This document shows positions 1 to 5,313 of a stretch of 11,124 bases of DNA, in pieces. The stretch is from an uncultured Clostridia bacterium (lineage in GTDB: Bacteria > Bacillota > Clostridia > Christensenellales > UBA1242), in the NCBI GenBank assembly GCA_947625955.1, contig CANQQH010000024.1, positions 1 to 11,124 on the forward strand. The letters are read 5' to 3'. Made by a program: the position numbers and the translations under genes. How positions within the stretch are numbered: position 1 is the stretch's first letter; every line of letters starts with the position of its first letter. The notes below the pieces were generated by a model. The model saw nothing but the letters and a program-made list of their open reading frames with translations, was not told the DNA's origin and ran no database searches.

Positions 1-1
1 A

Positions 2-40
2 CCGCAACTAGCATCATCTTTTTGGCTAAAACGCAAATAA
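2..40 (+). CDS. Possible C-terminal end of an upstream gene (partial)
   Basis: An open frame enters from the left edge, encodes PQLASSFWLKRK and stops at TAA (38-40). The stop lies directly against a perfect terminator hairpin (40-77), which is what the 3' end of a rightward gene would look like. Twelve residues are too few to identify anything. Another frame stays open to about 105, but it runs through the hairpin and is less plausible. The call rests on position only. Confidence 0.2.
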   Translation, partial: PQLASSFWLKRK

Positions 41-77
41 AAAAATCCCATACAGCAGTAGTGTTATGGGATTTTTT
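40..77 (+). terminator. Rho-independent terminator, possibly bidirectional
   Basis: A perfect 13-bp inverted repeat: the arm AAAAAATCCCATA (40-52) pairs with TATGGGATTTTTT (65-77), with a 12-nt loop. The T run closes the stem on the plus strand and the A run gives a T run on the minus strand, so it could stop transcription in either direction. It probably ends the gene to the left of the window. Confidence 0.8.
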
Positions 78-161
78 GTATTTGTGTTTTATCTCAAAAA
101 TCTAATACTATTTGCTACCCTGGCCGATAGAAGAAGCAATAACAGGGGTAAAAATCATAAA

Positions 162-219
162 GATTACTCCGTTACAGCTTTTTGTTCAAAGTTAACGATT
201 ACTCCGTTTCAGCTGTTTG
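162..219 (+). repeat. Imperfect direct repeat, two copies 35 bases apart
   Basis: GATTACTCCGTTACAGCT (162-179) recurs as GATTACTCCGTTTCAGCT (197-214) with one mismatch. Extended to TTTTG/GTTTG the match is 21 of 23 bases (162-184 against 197-219). The spacing between copy starts is 35 bases. The function is unknown; it could be a remnant of a mobile or intergenic repeat, or paired protein binding sites. Confidence 0.6.
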
Positions 220-256
220 GCAGTATAAAGTAGCAGATTGGGAATTATTTTAGAGA

Positions 257-323
257 AAAAGCGGGAGAAGAAGGTTCTCGCGTTCGCTACTGCTGTGCGA
301 ATAGTTCTTCTTCTCCCGCTTTT
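257..323. repeat. Long palindrome / hairpin of about 67 bases
   Basis: The arm AAAAGCGGGAGAAGAAG (257-273) pairs with its complement ending at 323. The inside can also pair: TTCGC (283-287) with GCGAA (297-301), leaving a 9-nt loop. Both strands have a T run after the stem, so it could act as a terminator, but it lies beyond stronger terminators on both sides. A REP-like or MITE-like intergenic element is a reasonable alternative. Confidence 0.55.
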
Positions 324-357
324 GCCTAAAAGAAACCCAAGGTGCGTGGAAGTGGGG

Positions 358-377
358 GCGCTCCACAAGTGGAGCGC
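358..377. repeat. Short GC-rich hairpin
   Basis: GCGCTCCAC (358-366) and GTGGAGCGC (369-377) form a perfect 9-bp stem around two bases. No T run follows on the plus strand, so a terminator role is not indicated. It sits 35 bases after the long palindrome and 9 bases before the sigG terminator, and may belong to the same intergenic element. Confidence 0.5.
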
Positions 378-385
378 AAACAATT

Positions 386-413
386 AAAAAGCGACGCGGG
401 TGCGTCGCTTTTT
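386..413 (-). terminator. Terminator of sigG
   Basis: A perfect 12-bp stem, AAAAAGCGACGC (386-397) with GCGTCGCTTTTT (402-413), has a 4-nt loop. On the minus strand it begins at the last base of the sigG stop codon and ends in a T run, so it fits as the sigG terminator. The structure is symmetrical and would also work on the plus strand. Confidence 0.85.
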
Positions 414-1177
414 CAAATGCTTTTTAGGGACTTGATGGCGTTTTTTTCCAGGCGGGAGACTTGCGCTTGCGAGATTCCTATTTGCGAGGAAATTTCCATT
501 TGCGTTTTCCCCTCATAGTAGCGAAGGGTGAGGATTTGGCGCTCACGCTCGTCGAGAGAGGTGAGGGCATCTTTCAGCGCTGACTTTTCAAGCCACGAAT
601 CTTCGTTCGTTGGGTCTTTGAGTTGGTCGAGCACGAGAAAGTTCCCGTCGTCATCATTATAGACTGTTTCATAGAGCGAAAGTGGTTCGCTTATTGCGTC
701 AAGAGCAAAGGCAACATCGCTTGTTTTGATGTCAAGTTCCTTGGCAATTTCGTCAATTGTGGGTTCGTCGGTTGTTTGCTTTTGTAGTTTTTCTCTGGCG
801 CTCAGTGCTCGATAGGCAATATCTCTCAGCGACCTTGTGACCTTCACGGGATTGTTATCTCTAAGATAGCGCCGAATTTCGCCGATGATCATTGGCACGG
901 CATAGGTCGAAAAGCGCACGCCAATATCGGGGTTGAAGTTGTCAATTGCCTTCATTAGTCCGATTGTGCCAACCTGAAAGACGTCGTCGATATTGTTCTT
1001 TGTTGTTTGAAATCTGCCGCATATTGAAAGCACCAGCCTCATGTTATACATGATAAATTCTTCTCTTGCGTTCTCTTCGCCATGTTTGATTTTGGTCATG
1101 AGGTCGATGAGTTCTTGTGGCTTTGCCTTTGGTAGTTTTGATGTGTCAATTCCACATATGAAAACTTTGTTTGACAT
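413..1177 (-). CDS. sigG: RNA polymerase sporulation sigma factor SigG
   Basis: This encodes the late forespore sigma factor, which directs RNA polymerase to forespore genes after engulfment. The 254 residues are close to the B. subtilis length (about 260). The N terminus NKVFICGIDTSKLP is the family signature. Region 2 (about 60-120) contains DDVFQVG, RFSTYAVPMIIGEIRRYLRD and NNPVKVTRSLRD. The region 4 helix-turn-helix (about 224-250) contains KTQMEISSQIGISQAQVSRLEK. The ATG is preceded by AAGGAGG five bases away. Next to it, on the opposite strand, is a ylmC-like gene, a usual sigG neighbour, but sigG is inverted relative to that gene and no spoIIGA or sigE is seen. Aligning from memory with B. 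subtilis SigG, the residue at Asn45, implicated in recognition by the anti-sigma factor Gin/CsfB, is Met43 here. Confidence 0.97.
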   Translation of the reverse strand: MSNKVFICGIDTSKLPKAKPQELIDLMTKIKHGEENAREEFIMYNMRLVLSICGRFQTTKNNIDDVFQVGTIGLMKAIDNFNPDIGVRFSTYAVPMIIGEIRRYLRDNNPVKVTRSLRDIAYRALSAREKLQKQTTDEPTIDEIAKELDIKTSDVAFALDAISEPLSLYETVYNDDDGNFLVLDQLKDPTNEDSWLEKSALKDALTSLDERERQILTLRYYEGKTQMEISSQIGISQAQVSRLEKNAIKSLKSI

Positions 1178-1238
1178 TCAAACCTCCTTCATTTTCTATT
1201 GTTGGAGCTAGTGCCAATTTTTTATTCAATCATTTATA

Positions 1239-1268
1239 TAATTTTGTGGAATATAAACAAGAGTAAAC
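1239..1268 (-). promoter_or_regulatory. Weak candidate forespore (sigma-F/G-like) promoter for sigG
   Basis: On the minus strand GTTTA (1264-1268) is followed after 15 bases by CACAAAATTA (1239-1248). This loosely fits the sigma-F/sigma-G layout of a G-rich -35 and an A/T-rich -10 about 15 bases apart. It would place the start about 55 bases before the sigG ATG. The -10 lacks the GG of sigma-F and the exact CAT of sigma-G, and the region is AT-rich, so chance matches are likely. Confidence 0.2.
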
Positions 1269-1283
1269 ATTTAATGAGTTTTT

Positions 1284-1298
1284 GCATAATTATTAAGT
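1284..1298 (+). promoter_or_regulatory. Candidate -10 element directly before the ylmC-like start
   Basis: CATAAT (1285-1290) follows TG (1283-1284) and ends eight bases before the ATG at 1299. Used as a -10 it would start transcription at or just before the start codon, giving a leaderless mRNA. No TTGACA-like -35 lies 16-18 bases upstream. GAGTA (1261-1265) is a loose sigma-G-like -35, but at 19 bases it is one base too far by that consensus. Confidence 0.25.
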
Positions 1299-1619
1299 AT
1301 GGAAATAACATTTTCTTGCGTTAGGAGCAAAGAGGTCATCAACCTCTACGACGGAAAGAGGCTGGGGAGAATCTTTGATGTGACTTTTGAAAAAGAGACG
1401 GGAAGGGTTCTCGGTTTTCTTGTTCCTGGAATAAAGAAACTTTTTCATAAGGCGGAAGACATCTTCATTCCACTTGAACTTATCAAAAAAATTGGCGACG
1501 ATGTTATCCTTGTGAAGCTTTCGCCCATTGAGGAAGAGCAGAGAACCAGGAACGCCAAAACGCAAGAAGAGTCGAGGGTGTATGCTCGGTTTAGGCGCAC
1601 TCCCAAAAAAGAAGTTTAG
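1299..1619 (+). CDS. YlmC/YmxH family PRC-barrel sporulation protein
   Basis: The family is small, conserved in spore formers and often next to sigG; its biochemical role is not established. Residues 1-76 form a PRC-barrel-like unit: a strand with SKEVINL, the YDGKRLGRIFDV turn, the ETGRVLGFLVPG hairpin, and EDIFIPLELIKKIGDDVILVK. The length of 106 residues exceeds the usual ~80-85 because of a charged C-terminal tail (about 77-106) rich in Arg, Lys and Glu. The start is constrained by an in-frame TAA at 1287-1289 and only ATG 1299 fits the family N terminus, yet no Shine-Dalgarno precedes it. It diverges from sigG across 121 bases and precedes nrdR by 77 bases. B. subtilis has two paralogues, YlmC and YmxH, and I cannot tell which this is. 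Confidence 0.85.
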   Translation: MEITFSCVRSKEVINLYDGKRLGRIFDVTFEKETGRVLGFLVPGIKKLFHKAEDIFIPLELIKKIGDDVILVKLSPIEEEQRTRNAKTQEESRVYARFRRTPKKEV

Positions 1620-1633
1620 TTGCCTTATTTTGC

Positions 1634-1662
1634 TTGCTACTTTCAATATATTGTGTTATACT
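1634..1662 (+). promoter_or_regulatory. Sigma-A promoter of nrdR
   Basis: The -35 TTGCTA (1634-1639) is followed by a 17-bp spacer and the -10 TATACT (1657-1662), preceded by TGT, an extended -10. The start would be near 1669, giving a leader of about 28 bases. Spacing and extended -10 make this one of the better vegetative promoters in the window. A NrdR box candidate lies between -35 and -10. Confidence 0.65.
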
Positions 1663-1689
1663 TCAAACATAATACACAAGAAAAAGGGG
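1641..1689 (+). promoter_or_regulatory. Candidate NrdR boxes (autoregulation)
   Basis: TTTCAATATATTGTGT (1641-1656) matches 13 of 16 positions of the NrdR-box consensus ACACWATATATWGTGT and sits between the -35 and -10 of nrdR. A weaker second site at 1674-1689 begins ACACAA and matches about 11 of 16. The box centres are 33 bases apart, about three helical turns, the usual geometry for paired NrdR boxes. The second site overlaps the ribosome binding site. The first box is convincing and the second is speculative. Confidence 0.55.
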
Positions 1690-1696
1690 ATTTGTT

Positions 1697-2167
1697 ATGA
1701 AATGTTTGTATTGTGGAAATGAAGAAAGCAAGGTTATTGACAGCAGGTCAACCGAAGAAACAAATTCAATAAGGCGCAGAAGAGAGTGCCTCGGTTGCGG
1801 AAGAAGATTCACAACCTATGAGACCATTGAAACAACGCCAATTCTCGTTATAAAGAGCAATGGTGAGAGGGAGACTTTCAACTCGCAAAAAATAAAGATT
1901 GGCATCATGAAGGCGTGCGAAAAAAGGCCGGTTTCAATGCGAGATATTGAATCGCTTGTTGCCGACATTGAAAAGCAGGTGTATAACCTTGGCGACGAAG
2001 AGGTGAGTTCGAAAACCATCGGCGAGTTCGTTATGGAAGGGCTCAAAAAGCTCGACGAAGTTGCCTATGTTCGTTTTGCCAGCGTTTATAAGAAGTTCAA
2101 AGACATCTCAACTTTCTTTGAGTTTGTTAATGAATATGAAAAACATCTCAATTCAAACAAGAAATAA
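1697..2167 (+). CDS. nrdR: Transcriptional repressor NrdR
   Basis: NrdR represses ribonucleotide reductase genes by sensing (d)ATP through an ATP-cone and binding NrdR boxes. The 156 residues match the family length of about 150-160. The N-terminal zinc ribbon uses Cys3, Cys6, Cys31 and Cys34 within MKCLYC and RRRRECLGCGRRFTTYE. The ATP-cone follows (about 49-139), opening with VIKSNGERETF and including VRFASVYKKF near residues 125-134. The start ATG has AAAGGGGA (1683-1690) six bases upstream. No ribonucleotide reductase gene is in the window, so its targets lie elsewhere, apart from the probable self-regulation described for its promoter. feoA begins 34 bases downstream with no terminator between them, so some read-through is possible. 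Confidence 0.98.
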   Translation: MKCLYCGNEESKVIDSRSTEETNSIRRRRECLGCGRRFTTYETIETTPILVIKSNGERETFNSQKIKIGIMKACEKRPVSMRDIESLVADIEKQVYNLGDEEVSSKTIGEFVMEGLKKLDEVAYVRFASVYKKFKDISTFFEFVNEYEKHLNSNKK

Positions 2168-2190
2168 TTATATTTTCTTATCGCTATGAA

Positions 2191-2201
2191 TATAGTTTAG
2201 C
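2191..2201 (+). promoter_or_regulatory. Candidate -10 immediately before feoA
   Basis: TATAGT (2191-2196) ends five bases before the feoA ATG. If used, the transcript would begin at about the A of the start codon. The -35 region (about 2168-2173, TTATAT) is poor. No clear Fur box is seen in the 34-base gap, although ATAATTAT (2164-2171) is a perfect small palindrome overlapping the nrdR stop. Confidence 0.25.
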
Positions 2202-2450
2202 ATGGCGAATTTGATACCATTAAATAAACTATCTGTTGGCGAAACGGCTATTATTGACCGACTGGAAAACATAGAAACAAAAAAACGAAAGAGGCTCAAT
2301 GAAATGGGCTTTTTTTGTGGCGCAAAAATTGTAGTTTTGAAAAAACTTAGAAGCGTTTTGATAGTTGGTATTCGCGGATTCGCGCTGTGCCTTGACAGGG
2401 AAACCGCCGAGAATATTTGGGTCATGGGAGGAGCAGAATGCAAAAAATAA
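2202..2450 (+). CDS. feoA: Ferrous iron transport protein A (FeoA)
   Basis: This encodes a small cytoplasmic SH3-like protein that works with the FeoB iron permease. Its 82 residues are typical. The pattern is LNKLSVGETAII, then KKRKRLNEMGFFCGAKIVVLKK (about 26-48) matching the family RLxxMGxxxGxxI motif, then IRGFALCLDRETAENIWV, matching the usual GxxxALR...A..I.V ending. An in-frame TAG at 2193-2195 excludes an upstream start, and ATG 2202 suits the family N terminus. There is no Shine-Dalgarno before it, unlike almost every other gene here. The 3' end overlaps feoB by 13 bases, which implies translational coupling. Confidence 0.93.
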   Translation: MANLIPLNKLSVGETAIIDRLENIETKKRKRLNEMGFFCGAKIVVLKKLRSVLIVGIRGFALCLDRETAENIWVMGGAECKK

Positions 2451-4408
2451 TTCTTGCGGGCAATCCAAACACGGGGAAAACAACGCTTTTCAACACACTA
2501 TCACACTCACGAGAACACGCAAGCAACTGGCATGGCGTTACAATAAGTGTGAAAGAAAAGCCAATAAAGTTTGAAAAAGAAGAATATATGCTTTGTGACA
2601 TCCCGGGGCTTTATAGTCTTGGCGGGTATTCCTTTGAAGAAAAACTTGCGATTGAATATCTTGAAAAAAACAAAGACGCCGTTGTTGTTTGTTTGCTTGA
2701 TGCGAACAATCTCAGGCGAAATCTCTTTTTGGCGCTTGAACTCAAAGAGCGCGTGCCAAACCTTTTGCTTGCGATCAACATGGCAAAAGAAATCAAAGGG
2801 CTTAACAAAGAAAAACTTGAAGAATTGCTTGGGCTCAAAATTTTCCTCATTGATGCGCGCAAGCGAAAGAGCCTTTCGGGTTTGCTTGAAGAGATAAAAA
2901 ACATGAGTATTCAAAAGCCGGCGGCAAAGAAAGAAACGCCAAAAGAAGAGTTTTTGATTGCAAAGTTTGAAAAAAGGTGCGCGGACTCGTTCAAAACCAT
3001 CGATAGCGTTCTTGATAAGAGCGGTTATAAAACAAAGGGATTCTATGGCGAAAGCAGGGCAGACAAAATTCTTCTCAATCCTGTTTTGTCTTTTGTTATA
3101 TTCGCTTGCGTCATGGGCTTTATATTTTTCCTGACATTTGGAAGCGTGGGGAGTTTTCTCTCGGGCTTTGTCAGTGATGTTTTTGAAAAAATCTTCACTT
3201 TGGTGATGAACTGGCTTCAAACATTTGTGAAGAGTGAAGTGGTTTTGAAGTTCATAAAAGAGGGCGTGTTTGGCGGCGCACTTACCATCCTAACGTTCAT
3301 GCCGCAGATAATGCTCTTGTTTTTCTGCCTAAACTTTTTGGAGGACATTGGCTACCTTTCAAGAGTTGCGCTGATGTTTGATGGAGTGTTCAAAAAGATT
3401 GGGCTCACTGGGCGCTCGGCATTTTCTCTCATCATGGGCTTTGGCTGCACAACAACGGCCGTGCTCACAACGCGAAATCTTGATAACGACAAGCTGAGAA
3501 AGCGAACGGCGATTTTGTTGCCATTCATGACTTGTTCGGCAAAGCTGCCAATTTTTGCCGTTATATGCTCAGCCTTTTTCACGAAACATAAGGCGCTGAT
3601 GGTTTTCATTTTCTATATGCTGTCTATTCTTTTGATGATTCTGGTTGCGCTCATCATGAAGGGCATGGGCAAGCAAACAGAGGAAACCTTCATGCTTGAA
3701 CTTCCAAAGTATCGTTTTCCAAACATGAAGAAAATTTGCTTGAACGCAATGGGCAGCGCTATTGACTTTTTCATAAGAGTGGGCGGGGTGCTGCTGCTTT
3801 CAAGCATGGTTGTGTTCCTGTTATATAATTTTTCTTTCAACCTTTCCTTTGTTCCGCTTAGCGGGGAGAAGAGCATACTTGAAGTTGTTGCGAACTTGCT
3901 CAAACACATCTTCACGCCGCTTGGGTTTGGAACGACCGGGGCTGTTATTGCGATAATCTCTGGCCTGATTGCAAAAGAGATGGTGGTGTCGTCGCTTGCA
4001 ATCGTCAACGGAGTTATGGCTGGTGGGCTCGCTGAAAGTTTGTTGCTAACATCGTCGCCAGTGCATTTTTCGCCGCTGTCAGCAATAAGTTTTCTGGTTT
4101 TCATACTCTTGTATCCACCCTGTATGTCGGCATTTTTCGCAATGAAGCGCGAGGTGGGGCTAAAATGTGCGCTCAAATCCTTCTTCTTGCAGCTCTCGAT
4201 TGCCTATGTTATGAGTGCGCTCGTATATTGGATGGGCAGGCTGGGACTTGGAAATCTTTGGTGGCTAGACATTATAATTTTCCTAGCGCTTGCAATATTC
4301 GTTTTTCTTGTGGTAAAATATAGTAAACGAAGAAAGACTATATATAGCCTTGAAACAATAAAGTGCCAAAGATGCAAGGAGAAATGTCATGGAGATAATA
4401 TCATATGA
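2438..4408 (+). CDS. feoB: Ferrous iron transporter FeoB, variant G domain and Cys tail
   Basis: FeoB is a membrane Fe(II) transporter with an N-terminal GTPase domain. I start it at ATG 2438, which has GGGAGGAG upstream and gives MQKIILAGNPNTGKTT; a TTG at 2417 is less likely. The product is 656 residues, short for FeoB. G1 is GNPNTGKT (8-15), G2 is Thr35 and G3 is DIPG (54-57). G4 is N114-M-A-K117 where NxxD is expected, and G5 is DAR (139-141) in place of SAR. The transporter core from about 213 has two Gate regions: GFGCTTTA (334-341), lacking the usual Pro of GCxxP, and PFMTCSAKLP (362-371), which is conserved. GLIAKEMVV and YPPCMSAFF follow. The last TM (about 609-627) is followed by basic residues and C643xxC646xxxC650-H651. 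The gene overlaps feoA at its start and the next gene by 20 bases at its end. Confidence 0.96.
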   Translation: MQKIILAGNPNTGKTTLFNTLSHSREHASNWHGVTISVKEKPIKFEKEEYMLCDIPGLYSLGGYSFEEKLAIEYLEKNKDAVVVCLLDANNLRRNLFLALELKERVPNLLLAINMAKEIKGLNKEKLEELLGLKIFLIDARKRKSLSGLLEEIKNMSIQKPAAKKETPKEEFLIAKFEKRCADSFKTIDSVLDKSGYKTKGFYGESRADKILLNPVLSFVIFACVMGFIFFLTFGSVGSFLSGFVSDVFEKIFTLVMNWLQTFVKSEVVLKFIKEGVFGGALTILTFMPQIMLLFFCLNFLEDIGYLSRVALMFDGVFKKIGLTGRSAFSLIMGFGCTTTAVLTTRNLDNDKLRKRTAILLPFMTCSAKLPIFAVICSAFFTKHKALMVFIFYMLSILLMILVALIMKGMGKQTEETFMLELPKYRFPNMKKICLNAMGSAIDFFIRVGGVLLLSSMVVFLLYNFSFNLSFVPLSGEKSILEVVANLLKHIFTPLGFGTTGAVIAIISGLIAKEMVVSSLAIVNGVMAGGLAESLLLTSSPVHFSPLSAISFLVFILLYPPCMSAFFAMKREVGLKCALKSFFLQLSIAYVMSALVYWMGRLGLGNLWWLDIIIFLALAIFVFLVVKYSKRRKTIYSLETIKCQRCKEKCHGDNII

Positions 4409-5252
4409 GGGGCCTGATATAAAACTTGTAAAGCTTTTGTCAATGAGGTTTCCAAAGATGAGTTATGCGTGCATGCAAAAACTTTTGAGGCTGAAAGACG
4501 TGAAGATAAATGGGCAGCGTGTTCATGAAAATGTTGTTGTTAGGTCGGGCGATGAAATCTATGTTTATGCAACGCAAGACATGATTGACGGCGTCTCGCT
4601 CAAACCTGTTGTTGTTTTTGAAGACGACAATATCATCGTTTGTGACAAGCCTGTTGGAATTGAAGTTGAAAGCGAGAAATATAACGACTTGACGCTGTCG
4701 GTCAACAACTATCTCAAAGCGAAAGGGCAGATGGCGAGTGCTGTTCACAGGATTGACAGGGGAACTCGCGGACTGGTTGTTTTTGCAAAGAATAAAGAGT
4801 CGTATAACGAGCTGCTTGACGCGTTCAAGCGCAGGACGATCGACAAATTCTATCTCGCCATGGTTGTTGGCAGACCAAGATATGAAGAGGAACACCTCTA
4901 CGCATACTTATACAAAAATCCGCTGACATCAACCGTTAAAATAAGTGACGACCCGCTGCCAAACTATGAGCCGATTGAAACCAAGTATCGAGTTGTTGAG
5001 AGGCTGGAAGGCAAAACACTTTTGGAAGTTGAACTCATAACTGGCAAAACGCACCAGATTCGCGCGCACCTTGCACATGTTGGGCTTCCACTTGTTGGCG
5101 ACGGAAAGTATGGCACGAACTCAGTCAACAAGCAATTTGAGGCGGATAGTCAAGCGCTCATTGCCTATAAGATTTGTTTCCGCTTCAAGCCAGGCAGTCA
5201 CCTTGCGTATCTCAATAATTCCACCATCGAACTCAAAAACGCAAAACTATGA
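4389..5252 (+). CDS. RluA-family ribosomal RNA pseudouridine synthase
   Basis: The enzyme isomerises specific uridines in RNA to pseudouridine, most likely in 23S rRNA. The 287 residues hold an N-terminal S4 RNA-binding domain (about 10-62, with MQKLLRLKDVKINGQRV) and a catalytic domain from about 72. The active-site motif is HRIDRGTRGLVVFAK with Asp123 as the nucleophile. ITGKTHQIRAHLAHVGLPLVGD (about 217-238) is the second family signature. AAGGAG (4378-4383) precedes the ATG, and both lie inside the last codons of feoB. The paralogue (RluC-, RluD- or YhcT/YjbO/YlyB-like) cannot be fixed from motifs, so I give no symbol. It is probably co-transcribed with feoAB and ends at a strong hairpin (5271-5306). 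Confidence 0.93.
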   Translation: MEIISYEGPDIKLVKLLSMRFPKMSYACMQKLLRLKDVKINGQRVHENVVVRSGDEIYVYATQDMIDGVSLKPVVVFEDDNIIVCDKPVGIEVESEKYNDLTLSVNNYLKAKGQMASAVHRIDRGTRGLVVFAKNKESYNELLDAFKRRTIDKFYLAMVVGRPRYEEEHLYAYLYKNPLTSTVKISDDPLPNYEPIETKYRVVERLEGKTLLEVELITGKTHQIRAHLAHVGLPLVGDGKYGTNSVNKQFEADSQALIAYKICFRFKPGSHLAYLNNSTIELKNAKL

Positions 5253-5258
5253 AAATAT

Positions 5259-5289
5259 GAATAATCTAAACCTCCAAACCAAATACTAA
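5259..5289 (+). promoter_or_regulatory. Weak candidate sigma-E promoter before the DUF1614-spoIIP pair
   Basis: GAATAAT (5259-5265) matches six of seven positions of the sigma-E -35 (KMATATT). AATACTAA (5282-5289) matches about five of eight of CATACAMT. The spacer is 16 bases, two longer than ideal. The start would fall near 5296, at the 3' arm of the hairpin, so such transcripts would lack the 5' arm and have a free Shine-Dalgarno. Sigma-E control of spoIIP is known in B. subtilis; the site here is an inference. Confidence 0.25.
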
Positions 5290-5313
5290 CAAAAAAGGTT
5301 TGGAGGCTTTTTT
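5271..5313 (+). terminator. Terminator-like hairpin that also holds the next gene's SD
   Basis: A perfect 10-bp stem, CCTCCAAACC (5271-5280) with GGTTTGGAGG (5297-5306), has a 16-nt loop and is followed by C and six T (5308-5313). The shape is that of a rho-independent terminator for the upstream transcript. The ATG of the next gene follows the T run directly, and its Shine-Dalgarno GGAGG (5302-5306) is in the 3' arm. In read-through mRNA the ribosome site would be paired. Confidence 0.7.

Larger units (their letters stand above)
78..385. other. Gene-free island between two terminators
   Basis: About 300 bases lie between a terminator for a presumed rightward gene and the terminator of leftward sigG. 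I see no convincing gene. A 63-codon minus-strand frame (192-383) has no ribosome binding site and is built largely from the palindrome. The stretch contains an imperfect direct repeat (162-219), a long palindrome (257-323) and a short GC-rich hairpin (358-377). This arrangement resembles an intergenic repeat element more than a regulatory leader. Confidence 0.5.

Noticed and set aside
162..219. CRISPR-like repeat
   Set aside because: Only two imperfect copies with a 12-17 base gap, and no cas genes nearby.
192..383. A 63-codon minus-strand frame starting MFALHLWSAPTS
   Set aside because: It has no ribosome binding site, is largely formed by the long palindrome and the short hairpin, and shows no recognisable domain.
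1293..1646. A 117-codon minus-strand frame opposite the ylmC-like gene
   Set aside because: The plus-strand frame matches a known family with conserved turns; the antisense has no support.
2160..2201. Fur box upstream of feoA
   Set aside because: The stretch is AT-rich with one small palindrome, but no convincing match to the 19-bp Fur consensus.
2417..2437. TTG start for feoB at 2417
   Set aside because: ATG 2438 has a strong GGAGGAG at correct distance and gives the standard FeoB N terminus just before G1.
2507..3220. A 237-codon minus-strand open frame inside feoB
   Set aside because: It is antisense to the conserved FeoB G domain, rich in Phe and Lys from reversed codons, and has no domain or start signal.
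3613..4176. A 187-codon minus-strand open frame inside feoB
   Set aside because: The sense strand encodes conserved FeoB membrane segments; the antisense product is low in recognisable pattern.
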